From JAENVU01 sp964639075 (GTDB lineage Bacteria > Actinomycetota > Acidimicrobiia > IMCC26256 > JAENVU01): a stretch of 13,502 bases of DNA. Made by a program: the position numbers and the translations under genes. Below are positions 6,508 to 11,976 of this stretch, piece after piece. The DNA is taken from the NCBI GenBank assembly GCA_964639075.1, contig CAZXCB010000080.1, positions 1-13,502 of the forward strand, in the 5' to 3' direction. The notes under the pieces are model-generated. The model had not been told where the DNA came from. It ran no database searches and saw nothing but the letters and a program-made list of their open reading frames with translations. The first letter of the stretch is position 1, and each line of letters begins with the position of its first letter.

Positions 6508-7356
6508 ATGAGCGAACGCACGACGCGGATCCTCGTCGAGGGGCTGCGCTTTCCCGAGGGACCGCGCTGGCACGACGACTGCCTGTTCTTCTCGGACCAG
6601 CACGCCGGTCGAGTGCACACCGTCACCCCCGCGGGTGAGCTCGCGACCGTCGTCGACGTGCCCGGCCGGCCGTCCGGGTTGGGCTGGGACCCGGCCGGGC
6701 GGTTGCTGCTCGTGTCCATGGACGATCGGCGCCTGCTGCGTCTGACCGACCGCGGGCTCGAGGAGGTCGCGGACCTCACGCCGTTCGCGCCGTGGCACTG
6801 CAACGACATGGTCGTCGACGCGCACGGTCGCGCGTACGTGGGCAACTTCGGCTTCGATCTCGACGGTGGCGCCGACGCGGTGGCCACCACGCTCGTGCGC
6901 GTGGACCCGGACCGCTCGGTCCACATCGCCGCGCAGGACCTGCGGTTCCCGAACGGAACCGTGATCACCCCCGACGGTGGAACACTCGTGATCGGTGAGA
7001 GCTGGGCCGGGTGCCTGACCGCCTTCTCCGTCGCCGCCGACGGCACCCTCGATGATCGCCGGGAGTGGGCGCAGCTGCCCGGCGCGGTGCCGGACGGCAT
7101 CTGTCTCGACGCCGACGGCGCGATCTGGTCGGCGTGTCCGCTGACCGGCCGGGTGCTCCGGGTCCGCGAAGGTGGTGAGGTGACCGACGTCGTCACCGTC
7201 GACCGCCGGGGCGCGTACGCCTGCATGCTCGGCGGCCCCGACCGGACGTCGCTCTTCGTCTGCACCGCCGACGACAGCAACCCGGCGGAGACCGGGGGGA
7301 TGCGGGGCGCGATCGAGGTGTGCGACGTCGAGGTCCCCGGCGCAGGGCTGCCCTAG
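6508..7356 (+). CDS. SMP-30/gluconolactonase/LRE family protein
   Basis: This six-bladed beta-propeller of 282 residues is of the regucalcin/gluconolactonase type, metal-dependent sugar or organic lactone hydrolases. The four metal-ligand positions are all occupied: E17 in FPEGPRW, N99 in HCNDMVVD, N149 in FPNG and D196 in VPDGIC. Blade repeats of the form LDADGAIWSA or VDAHGRAYVGNF recur through the protein. There is no signal peptide, so it is probably cytosolic. Substrate specificity cannot be read from the sequence. It follows pirin on the same strand by 46 nt but has its own possible -10 box. Its stop TAG (7354-7356) overlaps the stop of the convergent dioxygenase gene. Confidence 0.9.
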   Translation: MSERTTRILVEGLRFPEGPRWHDDCLFFSDQHAGRVHTVTPAGELATVVDVPGRPSGLGWDPAGRLLLVSMDDRRLLRLTDRGLEEVADLTPFAPWHCNDMVVDAHGRAYVGNFGFDLDGGADAVATTLVRVDPDRSVHIAAQDLRFPNGTVITPDGGTLVIGESWAGCLTAFSVAADGTLDDRREWAQLPGAVPDGICLDADGAIWSACPLTGRVLRVREGGEVTDVVTVDRRGAYACMLGGPDRTSLFVCTADDSNPAETGGMRGAIEVCDVEVPGAGLP

Positions 7357-8174
7357 CGGGACTGCCCGAGCGGGGCTGCCCGTCCGTAGCGGACGAGGCG
7401 AAGCAGCTCGGAGCTGCACGTGCCCGGGTTCGTGTCGTACGCGAGCAGTGCGACGTAGCGCGCGACCGGCCCTGCAACGGGCGTGACGCGGTGGAGGCTC
7501 GACCGGCCCTCGAAGAACATGAGCGTTCCGGGCTCCATCGGGACCGTCGTGACCAGCTCCGGCGCGCCGCCGGCGAGGACGCGGGCCACGGTGTCGTAGT
7601 TCTCGTCGTCGGGGCTGCGCAGCATCGACACGCACTCGAAGTCGCCGCCGCCCGCCGACGGCGCCAACGCGATCGACACGACGAAGTCCGTCTGGTCGAA
7701 GTGCCAGAACAGCTCGTCGCCGTCGGCCATCGCGGCGACGTTCAGCGCACCGAGGGCGTCGTCGTACCGGTAGAGGCGGTCCTTGCCCAGCGCGAGCGCG
7801 ACGAACTCCATGAGCGCGTCCCATTCGTAGAGGGCTCGCAGTGGTGACTCGACCGGGAACTCGTCGTAGCCGATGGCGGTGAGGGCGCTGCGCCCGGTGG
7901 CGAGGCGGGGATGGTCCGCGGGCCAGCCGGCGTCGGGCAGCTCCAGGTACGGCGTCGCCGACAGGTCCTGATGATGCGCGCCGGCGGCGAGCCTGTGGCT
8001 CTCCTCCACCATGGCGGCCACCGCCGGCGCGCGCACGAAGCCCGGCACGATGGCGACGCCGGTGCGGTCGAGCGCGGCCCGGCACTCCGCGGCGAGCGCG
8101 ACGGTGCGGGGATCGCGGAGGTCGTCCACGGGGTAGCGGTCACGGTCGACGAGGTCCGCGGGATCGGGCGCCAC
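7353..8174 (-). CDS. 2OG-Fe(II) dioxygenase of the HalD/BesD-like family, with a hydroxylase-type HxD motif
   Basis: This 273-residue cupin-fold enzyme would use 2-oxoglutarate, O2 and Fe(II) to oxidise a small substrate. The iron-binding facial triad is visible as H158-F-D160 in ELFWHFDQTDF and H228 in SSLHRVTPV. R239, 11 residues later, is the likely 2OG anchor. The N-terminus DLVDRDRYPVDDL and the segments SPLRALYEWD and LYRYDDALGALNV are typical of proteins often annotated as HalD/BesD family halogenases. True members that halogenate replace the Asp with Gly. Here the Asp is kept, so hydroxylation is expected. The start is GTG at 8174, 6 nt after a TACGAT box. An upstream ATG at 8182 is out of frame. 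The natural substrate, possibly an amino acid, is unknown. Confidence 0.83.
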   Translation of the reverse strand: MAPDPADLVDRDRYPVDDLRDPRTVALAAECRAALDRTGVAIVPGFVRAPAVAAMVEESHRLAAGAHHQDLSATPYLELPDAGWPADHPRLATGRSALTAIGYDEFPVESPLRALYEWDALMEFVALALGKDRLYRYDDALGALNVAAMADGDELFWHFDQTDFVVSIALAPSAGGGDFECVSMLRSPDDENYDTVARVLAGGAPELVTTVPMEPGTLMFFEGRSSLHRVTPVAGPVARYVALLAYDTNPGTCSSELLRLVRYGRAAPLGQSR

Positions 8175-8180
8175 CGCGGC

Positions 8181-8186
8181 ATCGTA
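8181..8186 (-). promoter_or_regulatory. -10 box TACGAT of the dioxygenase gene (leaderless type)
   Basis: On the minus strand TACGAT, a full TANNNT match, is followed by 6 nt and the GTG start at 8174. No Shine-Dalgarno sequence is present. It lies 8 bp from the opposing -10-like box of the next gene. Confidence 0.5.
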
Positions 8187-8194
8187 GGAGGTGG

Positions 8195-8200
8195 CAGGCT
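8195..8200 (+). promoter_or_regulatory. -10-like box CAGGCT of the oxidoreductase gene
   Basis: CAGGCT lies 7 nt before the ATG at 8208. It has C instead of T at the first position. The same CAGGCTGG octamer occurs before the ABC ATPase gene at 11195. An AGGAGG at 8186-8191 is 16 nt from the ATG, too far for a normal Shine-Dalgarno sequence. Confidence 0.35.
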
Positions 8201-8207
8201 GGACCCC

Positions 8208-9230
8208 ATGACCCTCAACCGTCGCATCCTGCTCGCCGCCCGCCCGCGCGGACTCGTCACCGAGGACTGTCTCCGCCGGGTGACCGAGCCCGTGCCGGAA
8301 CCCGCGGACGGCCAGGTGCTGCTCCGCGTGCTCGCGCTGTCGGTCGACCCGACCAACCGCGTGTGGATGCGTGAGGAGGACTCGTACCTTCCCGCGATCC
8401 GCATCGGTGACGTCGTGCGCGCCGCCGGCCTCGGCCAGGTCGTCGCGTCACGGCGCGAGGGCTTCGCGCCGGGCGACCTGGTGATGGGCATGCTCGGGTG
8501 GCAGGAGTACTGCCTGCTCGGTGAGGACGACCTCGCCAACGTCGTGCCGCCCGGTCTCGACCCGGCCGAGATCCTCTCGATCTACGGAGGCACCGGCCTC
8601 ACCGCATGGTTCGGCATCGAGGACGTCTGCCGGCTCGAGCCGGGGGAGACCTTCGTGGTGTCGGGCGCCGCCGGAGGCGTGGGCTCGGTCGCGGGCCAGC
8701 TCGCGAAGCACAAGGGTGCCGGCCGGGTCATCGGCATCGCCGGCACCGACGAGAAGTGCCGCTGGGTGGTCGAGGACCTCGGGTTCGACGCCTGCATCGA
8801 CTACAAGTCCGAGGACGTCGCCGCTCGGATCGCGGAGCTGTGCCCCGACGGTGTCGACGTCTACTTCGACAACGTCGGCGGGGAGATCCTCGACGCGGTG
8901 CTCGCGAACCTCGCGATCGGGGCCCGGATCGCCGTCTGCGGCGCGATCTCGACCTACAACGCCGACGAACCGCCGGGCGTGCACAACACCGCGAACCTCA
9001 TCATGCAACGCGCGCGGATGGAGGGCTTCCTCATCCTCGACTACGTGGACCGGTTCTTCGAGGCGATCGTCGAGCTGGCCCCACTCGTCGCCGAGGGCAC
9101 GGTGCAGTACGCGGTCGAGGTCGTCGAGGGTCTGGACCGTGCACCCGAGACGCTCAACCGACTGTTCACCGGAGACCACTCGGGCAAGCTGATCCTGAAG
9201 GTCGCCGACGCCGTGGGCGCGACACCCTGA
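8208..9230 (+). CDS. NADP-dependent oxidoreductase, zinc-free MDR superfamily (CurA/PTGR-like)
   Basis: This medium-chain reductase of 340 residues resembles the CurA/leukotriene B4 dehydrogenase group. That group reduces carbon-carbon double bonds of enones or alkenals with NADPH. The GroES-like N-terminal part has GQVLLRVLALSVDPTNRVWM and GFAPGDLVMGMLGWQEY. The Rossmann part has AAGGVG at 154-159 and later GVDVYFDNVGGEILDAVL, characteristic of this branch. The C-terminus GTVQYAVEVVEGLDRAPETLNRLF and GKLILKV is also typical. The catalytic zinc cysteines of classical alcohol dehydrogenases are absent. The ATG at 8208 gives a normal N-terminus. The longer open frame upstream is antisense to the dioxygenase. 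The gene is divergent from the dioxygenase (33 nt apart) and convergent with the CAP gene (9 nt apart). Confidence 0.9.
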   Translation: MTLNRRILLAARPRGLVTEDCLRRVTEPVPEPADGQVLLRVLALSVDPTNRVWMREEDSYLPAIRIGDVVRAAGLGQVVASRREGFAPGDLVMGMLGWQEYCLLGEDDLANVVPPGLDPAEILSIYGGTGLTAWFGIEDVCRLEPGETFVVSGAAGGVGSVAGQLAKHKGAGRVIGIAGTDEKCRWVVEDLGFDACIDYKSEDVAARIAELCPDGVDVYFDNVGGEILDAVLANLAIGARIAVCGAISTYNADEPPGVHNTANLIMQRARMEGFLILDYVDRFFEAIVELAPLVAEGTVQYAVEVVEGLDRAPETLNRLFTGDHSGKLILKVADAVGATP

Positions 9231-9239
9231 CCACTGCCG

Positions 9240-10517
9240 TCAGCCCCAGGTGCGCTGCCAGAGCTGGTTGTCCGTCCCGCGGACGAACACGTCGATCCGA
9301 CTCGAGGACTTCGACACCGCAGCCGGGTTGACCGTCAGGGCGCCGCCGAGCGTCTCGAAGCCACGCCACGCGGCACCGTCCCACCAGCGGTGCCAGGTCG
9401 CGCTGTCGGTCCCGCGGACGAACACGTCGAGCCGGCCCGGGCCCCACGACGCCGCGGTCGGACCCGAGGTGAGGGCCCCGCCGAGCGACTCCCATCCGTT
9501 CCAGCGGCCGCTGAAGAACTGGTGGTGGAGCCGGTTGTCGTTGCCGCGGACGAACACGTCGATCCGGTTCGGTGCCCACGCCACGGCCGCGGGGTCACCG
9601 ACGACGCCGCCGCCGAGGTTCTCCCAGTGGCTCCACCGGAACCCGTCCCACCACTTGTGTTGCAGCGCGCCGCCCGAGGCCCGGGCGAACACGTCGAGGC
9701 GGTTCCCGCCCCACGACGCCACCGCGGGTGCGGAGGCGAGCTGGCCGCCGAGGTTCTCCCACTGACTCCACCGGAACCCGTCCCACCACTTGTGGACGAG
9801 CGACCCGCCCGAGTCCTTTGCGAACACGTCGATGCGGTTCGGTCCCCACGAGGCCGCGGCCGGAGCGCCCGAGAGCGAACGCGACGAGGGGCGCCCGAGG
9901 TTCTCGAAGCCCGACGACCACGCGCGTCCGTCCCACCACTTGTGGACGAGCGATCCGCCCGAGTCGGACGCGAACACGTCGAGCCGGTTCGGCGCCCATG
10001 CCGCAGTGGCGGGTCCCGACGTGAGGGCGCCGCCGACACGGAACCACGGCCACCACACGCTCGGGGGTTGCGGTGGCGGGTCACCGTCCATGAACACCTC
10101 GGCGACGTACATGCCGCCGCTGCCGTACGCGACGCCGACCCCGATCCAGTGGAACGACGGGTCGACCATGTTGGCGTAGTGCGGCGCCGAGTTGACGAGC
10201 GCGCCGTGGATGGAGGCGACGCTCGGGCCGCGGCCGATGTTCTCGCCGAGCTTGCGCCAACCGACGGTGACGCCGGCGGGCAGGCTCGAGTGGCACAGGC
10301 ACCCCGTGGCGGCCATGTACGCCGCCCAGGCCTGCGCCTTCGCCGTGAGCACCGAGTGGGGCACGACCGCGCCCACGCCGCGCGACGCGCGGAGGGCGTT
10401 CACCCGGTTCGCGAAGTCGGCCTCGGCGCCGGGGTCCGCCGCGTGGGCGGCGGTGGTGGCACCGAGCACCGTCGTGGCGCTGATCGCCACGAGCAAGATC
10501 GCGAGAATTCGTCGCAT
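9240..10517 (-). CDS. Secreted CAP (SCP/PR-1) domain protein with a six-repeat PLL/fucolectin-like beta-propeller
   Basis: This is a 425-residue exported protein. Residues 1-26 form a Sec signal peptide (MRR, a hydrophobic core, and AHA before the cleavage site at A27). Residues about 31-146 are a CAP domain with H76, GENIG (E92), APHYANMVDPSFHWIGVGVA (H113) and MYVAEVF, so the conserved His-Glu-His cavity is kept. Residues about 150-157 are a Pro/Trp-rich linker. Residues about 158-425 hold six repeats of 44-50 residues built on GGALTSGP-AASW-NRIDVFVRG-HKWWDG-W, as in PLL or fucose lectins. Binding of surface glycans is therefore likely but unproven. ATG 10517 is chosen because GGAGGG lies 9 nt before it. 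ATG 10526 directly abuts that site and would add MGH. Upstream lie a leader hairpin and a sigma-28-like promoter. Confidence 0.9.
   Translation of the reverse strand: MRRILAILLVAISATTVLGATTAAHAADPGAEADFANRVNALRASRGVGAVVPHSVLTAKAQAWAAYMAATGCLCHSSLPAGVTVGWRKLGENIGRGPSVASIHGALVNSAPHYANMVDPSFHWIGVGVAYGSGGMYVAEVFMDGDPPPQPPSVWWPWFRVGGALTSGPATAAWAPNRLDVFASDSGGSLVHKWWDGRAWSSGFENLGRPSSRSLSGAPAAASWGPNRIDVFAKDSGGSLVHKWWDGFRWSQWENLGGQLASAPAVASWGGNRLDVFARASGGALQHKWWDGFRWSHWENLGGGVVGDPAAVAWAPNRIDVFVRGNDNRLHHQFFSGRWNGWESLGGALTSGPTAASWGPGRLDVFVRGTDSATWHRWWDGAAWRGFETLGGALTVNPAAVSKSSSRIDVFVRGTDNQLWQRTWG
9243..10040 (-). repeat. Six in-frame propeller repeats with near-identical DNA segments
   Basis: The RIDVF-coding element, AACACGTCG on the plus strand, recurs at 9286, 9421, 9553, 9688, 9823 and 9973, a period of 132-150 bp. 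The segments 9611-9659 and 9746-9794 differ at only 2 of 49 bases. The segments 9781-9815 and 9931-9965 differ at 1 of 35. Such DNA identity points to recent duplication or conversion between blades. Confidence 0.85.
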
Positions 10518-10526
10518 GTGTCCCAT

Positions 10527-10532
10527 CCCTCC
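10527..10532 (-). promoter_or_regulatory. Shine-Dalgarno GGAGGG of the CAP-propeller gene
   Basis: This strong site lies 9 nt before ATG 10517 and directly abuts ATG 10526, favouring the former. It is also only 2 nt from the base of the leader hairpin. Confidence 0.65.
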
Positions 10533-10534
10533 AC

Positions 10535-10559
10535 TGCCGGCGACTCCCGATCGCCGGCA
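10535..10559 (-). promoter_or_regulatory. Perfect 9-bp hairpin in the 5' leader of the CAP-propeller mRNA
   Basis: TGCCGGCGA and TCGCCGGCA form a perfect 9-bp stem with a 7-nt loop. The stem begins about 7 nt after the predicted transcription start and ends 2 nt before the Shine-Dalgarno sequence. It may stabilise the 5' end or affect translation. It could instead be a protein-binding dyad in DNA. Confidence 0.6.
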
Positions 10560-10573
10560 TACAGCCAGGGATG

Positions 10574-10600
10574 TGATCGGCGCCGCGACAGCAAACCTTG
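10574..10600 (-). promoter_or_regulatory. Candidate sigma-28 (FliA/WhiG-type) promoter of the CAP-propeller gene
   Basis: On the minus strand CAAGGTTT (+ strand 10593-10600) and GCCGATCA (10574-10581) are separated by exactly 11 nt. The enterobacterial FliA consensus is TAAAGTTT-N11-GCCGATAA, and WhiG/SigD promoters share GCCGATA. The matches are 6 of 8 and 7 of 8 with exact spacing. Transcription would start near 10566 and give a leader of about 49 nt. No sigma factor or flagellar gene lies in this window. Confidence 0.55.
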
Positions 10601-10629
10601 AACCGACCGGGTCTCCGCGCACCCCGTCG

Positions 10630-10643
10630 AGGTCGTCCGACCT
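10630..10643. promoter_or_regulatory. 14-bp palindrome AGGTCG-TC-CGACCT, candidate operator
   Basis: Perfect 6-bp arms flank a 2-bp centre. The site lies 30 bp upstream of the proposed sigma-28 -35 box and about 150 bp after the DUF3817 stop. It could bind a dimeric regulator of the CAP gene. The stem is too short and lacks a T tract, so a terminator is less likely. The rest of the 278-nt gap 10518-10795 shows no gene. Confidence 0.4.
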
Positions 10644-10795
10644 TAGTGACCCGGCACGGAGAGCGAGCGATTCATCTGGTCCGAACGACCCACGTCACAG
10701 CGATGAGCCCGAGTCGCGGCTTTTGTCGCCACCGGAAGTGGTGATCGGTCACGAAACGCGCGACATCCGGCGACGATCCGTGGTCGAGCAGGAGC

Positions 10796-11128
10796 TCAGG
10801 TGTTCCCCGCGCGCGAGGAGGTCGGGACACCTTCGCGGCGAATGCGCTCCCAGACGAGGATGCCGCCGATCGGTCCCGTGACGATCACGACCGCGGCGTA
10901 TCTCCACGACCACTTCATCTCGGGCGAGATCATGATCACCATTGCGCAGAACGTGAGCCACACCATGCCGTGGATCGAGCCGGTGATCGCCTTGCCGGCG
11001 TCGTTGGGCGAGATCAGCCAGAAGTAGAACAGGACGCAGTACGTGAGCGTCTCGGTGAGCGCGACCCACGAGAGGGCGCGGGCCTTGCGCTCGAGCTCGG
11101 TGGTGGGGTCGTCGGCGAAGTCGGGCAC
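10796..11128 (-). CDS. DUF3817 family integral membrane protein
   Basis: This small inner-membrane protein of 110 residues has three predicted membrane helices at about 19-40, 48-67 and 74-95. A short charged N-terminus precedes them and a polar tail follows. The layout, the H53-G54 pair in SIHGMVW at the start of the second helix, and the closing GPIGGILVWERIRR match the DUF3817 (YdzA-like) family, whose function is unknown. The start is GTG at 11128, 6 nt after a TACGCT box, so the mRNA is probably leaderless. It is divergent from the ABC exporter pair, with 80 nt between, which may share regulation but implies no common function. Confidence 0.82.
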   Translation of the reverse strand: MPDFADDPTTELERKARALSWVALTETLTYCVLFYFWLISPNDAGKAITGSIHGMVWLTFCAMVIMISPEMKWSWRYAAVVIVTGPIGGILVWERIRREGVPTSSRAGNT

Positions 11129-11134
11129 CCGGCC

Positions 11135-11165
11135 AGCGTAGGAGTCCGGAGGCGGAACCGCTCAA
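11135..11165 (-). promoter_or_regulatory. Candidate leaderless promoter of the DUF3817 gene
   Basis: On the minus strand TTGAGC (+ strand 11160-11165) and TACGCT (11135-11140) are 19 nt apart. TACGCT, a full TANNNT match, is 6 nt before the GTG start. The -35 is a 4 of 6 match with a long spacer. Confidence 0.45.
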
Positions 11166-11167
11166 CT

Positions 11168-11202
11168 CGGTCGGCGCGACCGACCGCCAGCTGTCAGGCT
11201 GG
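11168..11202. promoter_or_regulatory. Two adjacent dyads upstream of the ABC exporter operon
   Basis: CGGTCG-GCG-CGACCG (11168-11182) is a perfect 6-bp inverted repeat. CCAGC-TGTCAG-GCTGG (11187-11202) is a 5-bp one that contains the -10-like CAGGCT. They lie in the 80-nt divergent gap and could be operator sites. Short dyads are common in GC-rich DNA, so the confidence is low. Confidence 0.35.
11195..11200 (+). promoter_or_regulatory. -10-like box CAGGCT of the ABC exporter operon
   Basis: CAGGCT lies 8 nt before the GTG at 11209, with no Shine-Dalgarno sequence between. It is identical to the hexamer before the CurA-like gene, including the following GG. Confidence 0.3.
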
Positions 11203-11208
11203 CGAACC

Positions 11209-11976
11209 GTGGACGTCGTGCTCGAGGCTCGCGGGTTGGTGAAGGACTACCGGCGGGCGCGCGCGGTCGACGGCGTCGACCTCGTCGTGCGCGAGAGGGA
11301 GCGTGTCGGGCTGCTCGGCCCGAACGGAGCCGGCAAGACCACGACGTTGCTGATGCTGCTCGGCGTGGTCACCCCCGACGCCGGGACGGTCACGGTGTGC
11401 GGTCACTCGATCGCGCGGGACCGCACCCACGCGGCCGAGGAGGTCGGCTTCGCGGCTGGCTACCTCCCGCTGGCCGAGCGGCTCCGTGTCCACGAGTACC
11501 TCAAGCTCTTCGCCAACCTCTACGGGCTGGCCGATCCGGACGCGGCGATCACCGCGGGGCTCGAGCGCTTCCGCGTCGACCACCTCGCCGACGCGATGGG
11601 GACCGAGCTCTCCTCGGGGCAACGGACGCTGATCGGCATCGTGCGGGCCACGCTGCACCGGCCGCGCCTGCTCGTGCTCGACGAGCCGACGGCGTCGCTC
11701 GACCCCGACGTGTCTCGACGGGTCCGTGAGGGCCTGCGCGCCATCTGCGACGAGGACGGCACCGCGCTGCTCGTCACCTCCCACGACATGGCGGAGGTGC
11801 AGCGACTCTGCGAGCGGGTCGTGTTCATCTCCGGAGGACGCATCGTGGCCGACGGAACGCCCGACGAGGTCGCGGAGCGATTCGGCCACACCGACCTCGA
11901 AGGGGTGTTCCTGCACCTGGCCGAGGAGGACCCGGTCCGCCCACCGGGCACCCAGCAGACGGAGCACCTCGCGTGA
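11209..11976 (+). CDS. ABC transporter ATP-binding protein (ABC-2 exporter)
   Basis: This 255-residue nucleotide-binding subunit energises the membrane partner encoded next. Motifs in order are Walker A GPNGAGKTT (37-45), a Q-loop region near AAGYLPLAERL, signature LSSGQ (134-138), Walker B LLVLDEP (154-160) with E159, D-loop SLDPD, and switch H192 in VTSHDM. The signature has Ser in place of the first Gly of LSGGQ, a tolerated variant in exporter ATPases. The C-terminal tail is short. The start is GTG at 11209. A second GTG at 11218 would still leave the domain whole. Its stop overlaps the permease start by GTGA. The substrate cannot be inferred; drugs, lipids or polysaccharide are all possible for this class. 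Confidence 0.93.
   Translation: MDVVLEARGLVKDYRRARAVDGVDLVVRERERVGLLGPNGAGKTTTLLMLLGVVTPDAGTVTVCGHSIARDRTHAAEEVGFAAGYLPLAERLRVHEYLKLFANLYGLADPDAAITAGLERFRVDHLADAMGTELSSGQRTLIGIVRATLHRPRLLVLDEPTASLDPDVSRRVREGLRAICDEDGTALLVTSHDMAEVQRLCERVVFISGGRIVADGTPDEVAERFGHTDLEGVFLHLAEEDPVRPPGTQQTEHLA

Noticed and set aside
5262..8085. Very long minus-strand open frames (5262-7280 and 6088-8085)
   Set aside because: They lie mostly antisense to pirin, the lactonase and the reductase, are Arg/Pro/Ser-rich with no recognisable domain, and are typical of shadow frames in GC-rich DNA.
8186..8191. AGGAGG as ribosome binding site of the CurA-like gene
   Set aside because: It is 16 nt from the ATG, outside the usual range, and no in-frame ATG or GTG lies at a suitable distance after it.
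9390..10601. 403-residue plus-strand frame antisense to the CAP-propeller gene
   Set aside because: Its apparent repeats are just the complement of the propeller repeats, and it has no plausible domain or start signal.
10518..10622. Longer start for the CAP-propeller protein at 10622
   Set aside because: It would put 35 non-conserved residues before a classical signal peptide and would start upstream of the proposed promoter and leader hairpin.
10518..10630. c-di-AMP (ydaO-type) or c-di-GMP riboswitch in the CAP gene leader
   Set aside because: Such elements often precede cell-wall genes in actinobacteria, but I could not find their conserved core sequences, and the predicted leader is only about 49 nt.
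10741..10752. CRP-like site GTGATCGGTCAC
   Set aside because: The half-sites are separated by 4 bp instead of 6 and the site is far from the mapped promoter elements.
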